The notes beneath the pieces were generated by a model. The model saw only the letters and a program-made list of their open reading frames with translations. It ran no database searches and was not told the origin of the DNA. Source: Chlorobiota bacterium (GTDB lineage Bacteria; Bacteroidota; Bacteroidia; Bacteroidales; B39-G9). From it: a stretch of DNA of 5,296 nt. A program made the translations under genes and the position numbers. Location of the stretch: positions 1 through 5,296 of the forward strand of contig DAOVJU010000286.1 of assembly GCA_030632095.1 (NCBI GenBank). Reading direction: 5' to 3'. Below are positions 1 to 5,296 of the stretch, one piece after another (within the stretch, counting starts at the first letter, position 1; the number at the start of each line of letters is the position of its first letter).

Positions 1-37
1 ACAGAGCTATCTTTATTTATAATTTTAGTAATTGGAT

Positions 38-784
38 ATGACCGGAAATTTAAACATAACAATAAGTCAAAATAATACATTAAACAATGATATAAAGGCG
101 GTTTGTAAGGATATAACTGAACACTATAAAATATTAATTCCTGATGGCCCACCTCTGGGAAATAATCCATTAAATGTTATTTACAATTCTTCTTCGCCAA
201 TAACAATTGTTAATGGATTACCAAATAATTATATAATAGGGCTTAATGTAGATGACAGATATTATAGTCAAATTGTTTTTCAGTTTGCACATGAGTTAAC
301 TCATATTTATTGTGATCCCAGAATTACGAATTGGTTTATAGAATCACTTTGTGAAATGGCATCACTTTATTTTTTGGAATTTATGACTGATAAATGGGCA
401 ACAGATCCTCCATTTCCTCAATGGAAGGAATATGCTCCTAATTTTCTAGACTATAAAAATAATTATATTATTGAAGTTAAAAGAAATCTGGAAATAACTG
501 AAAATACTAATCTTGATGAAATGCTGGAAGATAAACTATCAATTCTTACCGGACCCACTAATAGAGATGTAAACACATTAATTGCATTATATCTTTTAAG
601 AATTTTCAAGAATAATAAAAACGCATGGAAATTATTACCACATATTGGTCAAATGACTGATAAAGAATTAGTAGACAATACTTTCTATAGCAATTCAATT
701 CCTGATTTCGATAAACTATTATCGTTAGCTTCTAGAGAAGAGAAATTAATAGTTGAAGAAATTAGAAAAACATTGTTCAAATAA
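38..784 (+). CDS. HExxH-motif putative zinc metallopeptidase, soluble
   Basis: The frame opens with TTG at 32 and ATG at 38. I chose ATG 38 because neither has a Shine-Dalgarno site and ATG is the commoner start; this gives 248 residues. In that numbering a zinc-binding HELTH motif lies at residues 85-89, preceded by a hydrophobic FQFA. It is followed by a segment beginning NWFIES, with glutamates at 102 and 106 that could be the third zinc ligand. The order HExxH, short loop, then W-(hydrophobic)-x-E resembles MA-clan (gluzincin) peptidases such as the peptidase_MA_2 and M1/M61 types, although the spacing to the glutamate is shorter than the 18 residues usual in M1. No signal peptide or membrane segment is visible, so the protein is probably cytoplasmic. 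The C-terminal half is helical and charged, with no family I recognise. TATCTTTA at 8-15 is one base off the Bacteroidota -7 consensus TAnnTTTG and could be its promoter. The substrate is unknown; the peptidase call rests on the motif only. Confidence 0.
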   Translation: MTGNLNITISQNNTLNNDIKAVCKDITEHYKILIPDGPPLGNNPLNVIYNSSSPITIVNGLPNNYIIGLNVDDRYYSQIVFQFAHELTHIYCDPRITNWFIESLCEMASLYFLEFMTDKWATDPPFPQWKEYAPNFLDYKNNYIIEVKRNLEITENTNLDEMLEDKLSILTGPTNRDVNTLIALYLLRIFKNNKNAWKLLPHIGQMTDKELVDNTFYSNSIPDFDKLLSLASREEKLIVEEIRKTLFK

Positions 785-819
785 TGAAAAAACGTTATCC
801 ATTTTTAGCAAGCTTATAA
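784..819 (+). other. 11-codon ORF overlapping the upstream stop, possible gene stub
   Basis: The stop codon of the metallopeptidase gene (782-784) shares its last base with an ATG (TAATG), the usual geometry of translational coupling. The reading frame encodes MKKRYPFLASL and then meets TAA at 817-819. A lysine-rich start followed by hydrophobic residues resembles the beginning of a signal peptide, so this could be the broken-off start of a former second gene, lost when the region downstream decayed. It could equally be a chance ATG in an A-rich stretch. I see no continuation in another frame, so confidence is low. Confidence 0.15.
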
Positions 820-903
820 AATCAATATTGAAGATTGACTCATTTTAATCAGAACAGGTACGTTAATCTAATAAAACTGACCTAATAAAATAACTGCCAT
901 CTA

Positions 904-1167
904 TTAGCTTAGATACACATCGCCAATTTCCTCTTCTCTTATACCTAAATATCTCTTTGTAGTCTTTACTGATGCTTGGTTGAAAAGTTCTCATAATAGA
1001 ATTAATGACTTCTCAGATTAATTGTTGCTTCTCAGTCCAAATATTCCTGGCTCAGTTTTCTACTGAACTGCCGGGTCATTTGGTTGATATGCTCCTTGAC
1101 TTGTATCTGGATAAATGTACAAACAACAATATAAACAATCCGGATTCAGGTTCTCATCATTGAGCAT
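904..1167 (-). pseudogene. Tyrosine recombinase (integrase) C-terminal remnant, frameshifted
   Basis: Reading the minus strand from 981 to the stop at 904-906 gives 25 residues including QASVKTTKRYLGI and REEEIGDVYLS. This closely resembles the end of phage-type integrases, where a nHSSxxTTxRYlGI block carries the catalytic tyrosine (here codon 949-951). Just upstream, INSIMRTF (983-1006) matches the helix that normally precedes that block, but it is in another frame; one base between 985 and 981 breaks the join. Further upstream, TINLRSH (1005-1025) resembles box II (HxLRK), with the box histidine replaced by isoleucine and about ten codons missing after it. KEHINQMTRQFSRKLSQEYLD is split off in yet another frame (1035-1097) and fits the region before box II. 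DENLNPDCLY and YIYPDTS (about 1098-1158) may continue it. The catalytic core upstream of that (box I arginine) is not seen. At least three frame changes show the gene is dead. The family call is my alignment by eye; the C-terminal block is the firm part. Confidence 0.62.
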
Positions 1168-1343
1168 ATATTTTTAATAGGAATTAACTAAATAATAAGC
1201 TTATAAATAAGATAATACTAACAATAGAAAAAAACATTAATCCAAAAATAACTAAAGCAAATGCACTACGATTCAAATACTTACAATACACAAGAATGAT
1301 TCAATAAGATAGCTGGCATGATTTTACCAATCTATATTCAACA

Positions 1344-1371
1344 ATGTTCTTTAACATCCTGAATACTTTTT
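1344..1371 (+). promoter_or_regulatory. Possible promoter and small dyad before the five-gene unit
   Basis: TACTTTTT at 1364-1371 matches the Bacteroidota -7 element TAnnTTTG at all but the last base and lies 26 nt before the ATG at 1398, a plausible leader length. Just upstream, ATGTT-CTTT-AACAT (1344-1357) is a perfect 5-bp inverted repeat that could be an operator half-site pair. No good -33 TTG/TTTG element stands at the expected distance, and such matches are common in AT-rich DNA, so this is weak. Confidence 0.2.
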
Positions 1372-1397
1372 ATTAATAACCAATAAAACTTAATGAT

Positions 1398-2129
1398 ATG
1401 TCACCAGATAAACTTTTAGCTAAAATTCTTAAAATACCTGAGTCCGAAACCGAGGCTCTTGGGTATATTAGGGCTTATCAGGATTCTAAAGAGCATCCCT
1501 GGGAAAAGTTTATTAACAATTTGTACCTTGATTTTAATATCAAATTACCACAATTCGTAGAAGATTCTGATAAACAACTAATCATTGGTTTAACGATTTT
1601 AATATGTGATTATGAAATCGACCAAGATACTCTGCCAGGGACATACCGTATAAATATTGAAGAATTTGGCTACCTGGACGAGATCAGGGATGTAAATAAG
1701 TACTTAACTCACTTGTTTGCAGAATTAGTAACTTATTACTACCAGGCAAATGAAAGCGAAAAAATTGAAGAACTTGAAAAAGTATTCTTAAATAAAAATC
1801 ACGAATGGAACTGGCATCCCTGGGTTAAACAAGAAGAAGTAATAAAGTTGCTTGAAGAATATTTAATAGTAACTGTAGATAAAGCCCAAGTTTCGAAAAG
1901 CATGATTCCCCAAGTATTAAGTGATTATTATACACGTATTGATAAAAAACGATTGGAAAATCTTGATAATTATATTCATAAATCAGAAAAAATATTGAAT
2001 GATTCAAAAGGATCAGATGAGCAAACACAATTTTATGCAAATATCCTTAATGAGGTTAAAAATGGAGGTGTGAACCTTAAATCTAAATATGATATTCTCT
2101 CTTATTATCACGGCGTTAAGTTTAGTTAA
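1398..2129 (+). CDS. Unrecognised acidic, helical cytoplasmic protein
   Basis: This 243-residue protein starts at ATG 1398, the first in-frame start, with an A-rich leader and no Shine-Dalgarno site. I do not recognise a family. There is no signal peptide; the only strongly hydrophobic stretch (residues 60-70, around LIIGLTILIC) is too short and buried-looking to be a convincing membrane helix. The composition is rich in Glu, Asp, Lys, Tyr and Leu. The middle (about 97-160) reads as amphipathic helices, with an aromatic patch NHEWNWHPW at 134-142. The C-terminal part (about 180-225) has a regular charged pattern compatible with a coiled coil. No catalytic motif stands out. It is followed after 17 nt by the lipoprotein gene at 2147 on the same strand, so it probably opens the transcription unit. 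It could be a cytoplasmic partner or regulator of the envelope proteins downstream, but nothing in the sequence proves that. The frame is intact and codon use matches its neighbours, so it is a real gene. Confidence 0.85.
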   Translation: MSPDKLLAKILKIPESETEALGYIRAYQDSKEHPWEKFINNLYLDFNIKLPQFVEDSDKQLIIGLTILICDYEIDQDTLPGTYRINIEEFGYLDEIRDVNKYLTHLFAELVTYYYQANESEKIEELEKVFLNKNHEWNWHPWVKQEEVIKLLEEYLIVTVDKAQVSKSMIPQVLSDYYTRIDKKRLENLDNYIHKSEKILNDSKGSDEQTQFYANILNEVKNGGVNLKSKYDILSYYHGVKFS

Positions 2130-2146
2130 ACATAAAAAATGAAACG

Positions 2147-3589
2147 ATGAAAACTCAAAAATATTTTCTTCCTGATTTCTACCTCAACAGACTTTATAAA
2201 ACTCTGGTTGAAAATATCTTTCATATATTATGGGAACATAATTATCAATTTGTCTTTTTCCTGATAATTATAGCTCCCCTGTTAATTTCCTGTACTACAT
2301 CAAAAGATATTTGGAATCCTAATCATCAACAAAAGGTAATGGATTCAAGGAGCCAAATACCACAAACTTCAGGGAAATCAAAGGAAACTGAACCTGATTG
2401 GCTATATGCATTTAATCCTGGATTTATTGTTGGTTATGCGCAGGGCAAAACTATTAATGAAGCTAAGCAAGCTGCAAGCAGAGACATTAAAACACAGATT
2501 GCAAAATTTCTTGGTGAGGAGGTTTCGATATTTGAAAACATATCAACTAATAATATTATTACCGGTAGAAATAGTGTTGTTTCGCAAGAGGTTTTTCAGT
2601 TTGATCAATACTTTAAAAGTAAATTCGAGAAACCTGTAATTAATTTTGACCCGCAAAATGTCCTGGACTTTTATTGGACTAAAAGCGGGGCAACCGCAAA
2701 ATATTTCATCAAGTACAAGATTAGTCCCGAAGAAATTGAAGCTATCAAAATTGAATCAGGAAAAAGAGTGAGGAATTTGCAAAATTTTATTGATTCATTG
2801 CTAAACATTGATATCCTAAACACAATTGATGATTTACAATTAAGGTATGCAGAATTAAAATATCTGCATAGATCATCAAGTCATATTAAGTTTCTTGACA
2901 GTCTTCGGATAAATAATGCAATCCTTAGCATCGAACGTGATTTAAACAATCTTGAAATTAAAATCTTAACAGAAGAACAGGGACTAATCCGATTTATTCT
3001 TCAAAGTTATGGTAAAAAATTGTGGTATTCAATTAAGCCGGAGGTAATACCATCAACAGGAATAAATATAGATAACATTAGTACACAAAACGGTATTTGG
3101 ATCATAAATTATTCAAATCCACAAAATATAAAAGGTGATTTGTATATTTTTTATGATAACTCTGATTTTGCTATATACAGTACGATTGATATTAATAAAA
3201 CCGAGTCCCCTAATGTTGAAGGGAATAAAAGCTCTAAAGATATTTATGTTGAAAAGGCATCAATAAATTGTATAGATGCAAGCATTTGGGATGGTGATAT
3301 ACAGGAAATCGAAATATATGTATTTATCAATTCTAATGCATTTGCAGAGATAAGCTCAATAGAACTTGAATTGATATCAAACGACCGGGGGTCAAAAACA
3401 TTTGAATTTAATAATATAATGAAAATAGAAAAAGGTACAAATAGACTGACCTGGGGAGAATCATGTGATTTGCCTCGTATGTTTCTACGATCAGTTCACA
3501 GGTGTAATATGCAATTCAGTTACTCACAATCTGAAGATGTTCAAAATAAAAAGTTTGAATCAATCCCGGTAACCATAAAAAATCTTTAA
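2147..3589 (+). CDS. Large lipoprotein with LPP20-like N-terminal domain
   Basis: The protein has 480 residues. A hydrophobic run at about 35-48 ends in the lipobox LISC, giving a lipidated Cys49, so the mature protein should be anchored in the envelope, probably the outer membrane. Residues 1-34 form an unusually long region before the signal helix, but no in-frame alternative start exists. From about 82 to 200 the pattern is PDWLYAF, then FIVGYAQG, then a helix EAKQAASRDIKTQIAKFLGE. This is the layout of LPP20-type lipoprotein domains (W, then GxG/GYxxG, then an Ala-rich helix), also seen in FlgT-like folds. Residues about 195-285 look helical with coiled-coil character. Residues about 290-480 look beta-rich, with four cysteines (375, 440, 453 and the lipid Cys49 excluded makes three available) that could pair in the periplasm; I recognise no family there. 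The gene ends 2 nt before the M23 endopeptidase gene, so the two are probably translated together. A structural or scaffolding role is inferred. Confidence 0.78.
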   Translation: MKTQKYFLPDFYLNRLYKTLVENIFHILWEHNYQFVFFLIIIAPLLISCTTSKDIWNPNHQQKVMDSRSQIPQTSGKSKETEPDWLYAFNPGFIVGYAQGKTINEAKQAASRDIKTQIAKFLGEEVSIFENISTNNIITGRNSVVSQEVFQFDQYFKSKFEKPVINFDPQNVLDFYWTKSGATAKYFIKYKISPEEIEAIKIESGKRVRNLQNFIDSLLNIDILNTIDDLQLRYAELKYLHRSSSHIKFLDSLRINNAILSIERDLNNLEIKILTEEQGLIRFILQSYGKKLWYSIKPEVIPSTGINIDNISTQNGIWIINYSNPQNIKGDLYIFYDNSDFAIYSTIDINKTESPNVEGNKSSKDIYVEKASINCIDASIWDGDIQEIEIYVFINSNAFAEISSIELELISNDRGSKTFEFNNIMKIEKGTNRLTWGESCDLPRMFLRSVHRCNMQFSYSQSEDVQNKKFESIPVTIKNL

Positions 3590-3591
3590 AA

Positions 3592-4197
3592 ATGAAAAAA
3601 TATGTACACATAATTTTGGCTATTAGTTTTGTTGCTACTACATCTTCACTTGAAGCCCAGTCGGATTTTGCGAGCCAATATAAAATACAAATGGAAAAGA
3701 TTAATAAAGAGGTCAAAATAAAACTGGCTGAGATGAAAGCTTTTTCCTCGATTTCAAATTATAATCTGTCATTAGAATCCGAGATTACTGAAAACTTTAC
3801 AAATGAATCAAAGGTGTTCTGTAATTGGCCTGTAAACGGTGAGTTAACTTCCGGCTATGGCTATCGAAAAGATCCATTTACTAGTCGGCGGGTTTTTCAT
3901 AATGGATTAGATCTTTCAGTATCGTTAGGTACGCCTGTATATGCCACAGCTAAAGGAAAAGTAAAAAAGACCGGCCAAAATAAAATATCTGGAAAGTACA
4001 TCATTATTTCTCATGAGCAGGAATATGAAAGTATATACTGTCATTTATCTAAAATAACAATAAAGAAAGGAGAGTGTGTATTAAATGAAACATTAATTGG
4101 ATATTCAGGAAATACAGGGCGCTCAACAGGCCCTCATTTACATTTTGAAATTCGTAAAAATGGCAAATCAATAAATCCATTTTCTATTATTAATTAA
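3592..4197 (+). CDS. Exported M23 (LytM-type) peptidoglycan endopeptidase
   Basis: This 201-residue enzyme is predicted to cut peptide cross-links in peptidoglycan in the periplasm. A signal peptide covers about residues 1-22 (MKKYVHIILA, then a hydrophobic core, ending near EAQ). Residues about 28-50 are a short charged helix, possibly coiled coil. The M23 domain runs from about 77 to 199 and opens with WPVNGELTSGYGYRKDPFT. The zinc ligands are His103 and Asp107 (HNGLD) and His184 of the HLH motif (182-184); His151 (YCHLS) and His182 complete the active site. All expected residues are present, so it should be active, unlike degenerate LytM activator proteins. It has only a short N-terminal extension and no LysM, SH3 or other wall-binding domain. 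The start lies 2 nt after the lipoprotein stop and the next gene follows after 18 nt, so it is embedded in the unit. Local wall opening to fit an envelope complex is a reasonable inference. Confidence 0.93.
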   Translation: MKKYVHIILAISFVATTSSLEAQSDFASQYKIQMEKINKEVKIKLAEMKAFSSISNYNLSLESEITENFTNESKVFCNWPVNGELTSGYGYRKDPFTSRRVFHNGLDLSVSLGTPVYATAKGKVKKTGQNKISGKYIIISHEQEYESIYCHLSKITIKKGECVLNETLIGYSGNTGRSTGPHLHFEIRKNGKSINPFSIIN

Positions 4198-4215
4198 CCT
4201 TAAAATATATTTATT

Positions 4216-4869
4216 ATGAAAAATTCAATTAAAATTTTGTTGTTGACCTTAGTGGTCATAATGATCGGGACTCAGGTTTATTCAGACAATGAGTCGGACA
4301 AAAAAACTCAGCGTACCATTAACAAAGCAATTAACAAGGAAGCAAAACGCCTGGAAAAAAAAGGATACAGTGTCGAGCCTGGTGCTGTATCAATGGAATT
4401 TCAGCTTCGCAGAAGTTACCAGAAAGAATTTGCCACCAAGGGTAATGGAGCACCTTTTTACATTGTTGGTGTAGGAAGCGCTATTTCAGACATTGAAAAC
4501 GCAGCACGTTTACATGCAATAAGCGATGCAACGATCAATGCATGTATGCTGCTCGAATCTCAAATTATGGGCCTGATAGAACAGGATTACAACAATAAGC
4601 TTTATAGCCGAAATGAATTCCAGACATTAAGTCAAATGAAGGGAGTATTCTCTAACCTTTTAGCTCATTCGTTACCAACAGGTATTCCTGTAACTTCATT
4701 TGTGAAAGACCATAAACACCATTATGAATACCAGGTGAGAGTGGCTTATCCTATGGAGGTTCTTTGTCAAAATGTTAAAGAAGTAGCACGCGAAATACTT
4801 AGCAAAGAAAACGAAGAATTGCGTAAGAAATTTGAGCGTATTACAAATTTTGAAAATCTGGGAAAATAA
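4216..4869 (+). CDS. Exported LPP20-like envelope protein
   Basis: The protein has 217 residues with a signal peptide at about 1-23 (MKNSIKILLL, core TLVVIMIG, cleavage near VYSD). There is no lipobox cysteine, so it is probably periplasmic. After a charged linker with a small INKAINKE repeat (residues 35-42), the segment KRLEKKGYSVEPGAVSMEFQ matches a pattern I know from hypothetical Bacteroidota proteins (KELKKEGW-x-PGA-x-x-EKQL style). The core at about 79-195 has FYIVGVGSA, then an Ala-rich helix beginning ENAARLHAISDA. That is the LPP20-type signature and is cleaner here than in the lipoprotein encoded at 2147. The later strand YEYQVRVAYP (170-179) and a basic, Glu-rich C-terminal helix complete the domain. 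Its function is unknown in this family. Having two LPP20-like proteins on either side of an M23 hydrolase suggests they work in one complex, as an inference from gene order. A 12-bp hairpin follows the stop. Confidence 0.82.
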   Translation: MKNSIKILLLTLVVIMIGTQVYSDNESDKKTQRTINKAINKEAKRLEKKGYSVEPGAVSMEFQLRRSYQKEFATKGNGAPFYIVGVGSAISDIENAARLHAISDATINACMLLESQIMGLIEQDYNNKLYSRNEFQTLSQMKGVFSNLLAHSLPTGIPVTSFVKDHKHHYEYQVRVAYPMEVLCQNVKEVAREILSKENEELRKKFERITNFENLGK

Positions 4870-4888
4870 CTGAGAAGTTGAGTTAACC

Positions 4889-4921
4889 ATCGAAGTGGAG
4901 TAATACAATCTCCACTTCGAT
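4889..4921 (+). terminator. Perfect 12-bp hairpin between genes, possible terminator or attenuator
   Basis: ATCGAAGTGGAG (4889-4900) and CTCCACTTCGAT (4910-4921) are exact inverted complements around a 9-nt loop. The hairpin begins 19 nt after the stop at 4867-4869 and ends 14 nt before the next ATG at 4936. No run of T follows the stem, so it is not a textbook intrinsic terminator. It could still end or partly reduce transcription, protect the 3' end of the upstream mRNA, or be a protein-binding site. Confidence 0.55.
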
Positions 4922-4935
4922 TAATCAAACGGAAA

Positions 4936-5296
4936 ATGAAAAAGATTTTTATATATAGCCTGTTAACAGTTTTTCTGGCAATTAGCGCATTAATGATTTT
5001 CTTAAACTTTACCAGGTTGGTGATGATCTGTACCGGTGAAATTGCAAACTATCTTATACCATTTGGATTAGCTATAGGTGGATATCTTCTAATTGTCAGG
5101 CGAAGACTTTCATTTGTTGAAAATTTCTTTCATGAAATTACGCATGTGTTGTTTTCTTTGCTTTTCTTCGAAAAGGTAAAGCATTTTTATGCTTCTTCCA
5201 CTCATGGTGAAGTACAGACAAACAGCACTTTCCCAAATGTATTTTCAACTTTGTCACCCTATTTTTTTCCGGTATTTACATTTTTACTTATTGCCA
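4936..5296 (+). CDS. Membrane protein with HEITH motif, M50-like putative metalloprotease (partial)
   Basis: An ATG at 4936 opens a frame that stays open for 120 codons to the window edge, so the 3' end is missing. The N-terminus is a membrane helix (about residues 5-25), a second helix spans about 36-54, followed by the basic loop RRR. The sequence NFFHEITHVLFSLLFFEKV (from residue 63) places HExxH (66-70) at the start of a hydrophobic helix. A polar segment with STHGEV (88-93) follows, and then LSPYFFPVFTFLL (106-118) begins another helix. This order, with the zinc motif inside a membrane helix, then a short polar loop, then a Pro-rich LSPY-type helix, resembles M50 (site-2 protease, M50B-like) proteins. 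The second M50 zinc ligand (an Asp in a later NxxPxxxxDG-like motif) would lie beyond the edge, so activity cannot be judged. It shares the strand of the genes upstream but is separated from them by 66 nt with a hairpin. Confidence 0.78.
   Translation, partial: MKKIFIYSLLTVFLAISALMIFLNFTRLVMICTGEIANYLIPFGLAIGGYLLIVRRRLSFVENFFHEITHVLFSLLFFEKVKHFYASSTHGEVQTNSTFPNVFSTLSPYFFPVFTFLLIA

Larger units (their letters stand above)
785..1397. other. Gene-poor interval with decayed mobile-element DNA
   Basis: No intact gene is found on either strand across about 613 bases. The middle part (about 904-1167, minus strand) is readable as a broken tyrosine recombinase and is listed separately. The stretches 785-903 and about 1168-1340 are very AT-rich and full of stops; I recognise nothing coding in them. 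One minus-strand frame at 1184-1291 would give a 35-residue hydrophobic peptide from a GTG start, which is expected by chance in T-rich DNA. The last 55 bases probably hold the promoter of the gene at 1398. No tRNA, CRISPR array or strong terminator hairpin is visible. Confidence 0.6.

Noticed and set aside
1031..1167. Minus-strand frame from ATG at 1165-1167 encoding about 35 residues (MLNDENLNPDCLY onward), considered as a small cysteine-containing protein.
   Set aside because: It lies in the decayed integrase and its first half can be read as part of that remnant before a frameshift; no independent support.
810..1207. An 11-bp direct repeat AAGCTTATAAA at 810-820 and 1197-1207 flanking the integrase remnant, considered as attachment-site or target-duplication copies.
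   Set aside because: A match of this length is not rare in 600 bases of AT-rich DNA, the repeat does not extend further, and joining the two copies does not restore a reading frame.
1184..1291. Minus-strand 35-residue ORF from a GTG start (VYCKYLNRSAFALVIFG and a hydrophobic tail), a possible single-helix membrane peptide.
   Set aside because: T-rich DNA yields hydrophobic codons by chance, the start is GTG, and no leader or neighbour supports it.
1825..2040. Minus-strand ORF inside the gene at 1398.
   Set aside because: It is fully antisense to a longer frame with coherent composition, and its protein is a Leu/Tyr-rich mirror of that gene.
2406..2639. Plus-strand ORF in another frame inside the lipoprotein gene.
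   Set aside because: It overlaps the LPP20-like domain coding region and has a biased Leu/Arg-rich shadow composition.
3516..3716. Minus-strand ORF across the junction of the lipoprotein and M23 genes.
   Set aside because: It is antisense to two well-supported coding ends and has no recognisable features.
4696..4908. Minus-strand ORF covering the end of the gene at 4216 and the left arm of the hairpin.
   Set aside because: Most of it is antisense to the conserved C-terminal part of the LPP20-like protein; Phe-rich shadow composition.

Overview
The window looks like an AT-rich chromosomal or integrated-element segment from a Bacteroidota (Bacteroidetes) bacterium. The pointers are A/T-rich leaders without Shine-Dalgarno sequences before every start, Bacteroidota-style signal peptides and lipobox, and a family (the gene at 4216) that I associate with Bacteroidota. 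This is inference from style; no marker gene is present.

Left part (1-1397): one plus-strand gene (38-784) encodes a soluble protein with an HELTH zinc-metallopeptidase motif. About 613 bases without an intact gene follow. On the minus strand this gap holds a decayed tyrosine recombinase (integrase). Its C-terminal block, with the nucleophile tyrosine context KRYLGI, is still readable at 904-981, and frameshifted, partly deleted pieces continue to about 1167. So the left part carries the scar of a mobile element.

Right part (1398 to the end): five plus-strand genes in a row with short gaps (17, 2, 18 and 66 nt) look like one transcription unit. They are: an unrecognised acidic cytoplasmic protein (1398-2129); a large outer-membrane-type lipoprotein with an LPP20-like domain (2147-3589); an exported M23/LytM peptidoglycan endopeptidase with all catalytic residues (3592-4197); a second exported LPP20-like protein (4216-4869); and the start of a multi-pass membrane protein with an HEITH motif in an M50-like layout (4936 to the edge). 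A perfect 12-bp hairpin sits before the last gene and may lower or end transcription there.

Taken together, the right part looks like an uncharacterised envelope module: a wall-cutting enzyme between two LPP20-fold envelope proteins, followed by a membrane metalloprotease-like protein. The functional link rests on gene order alone.
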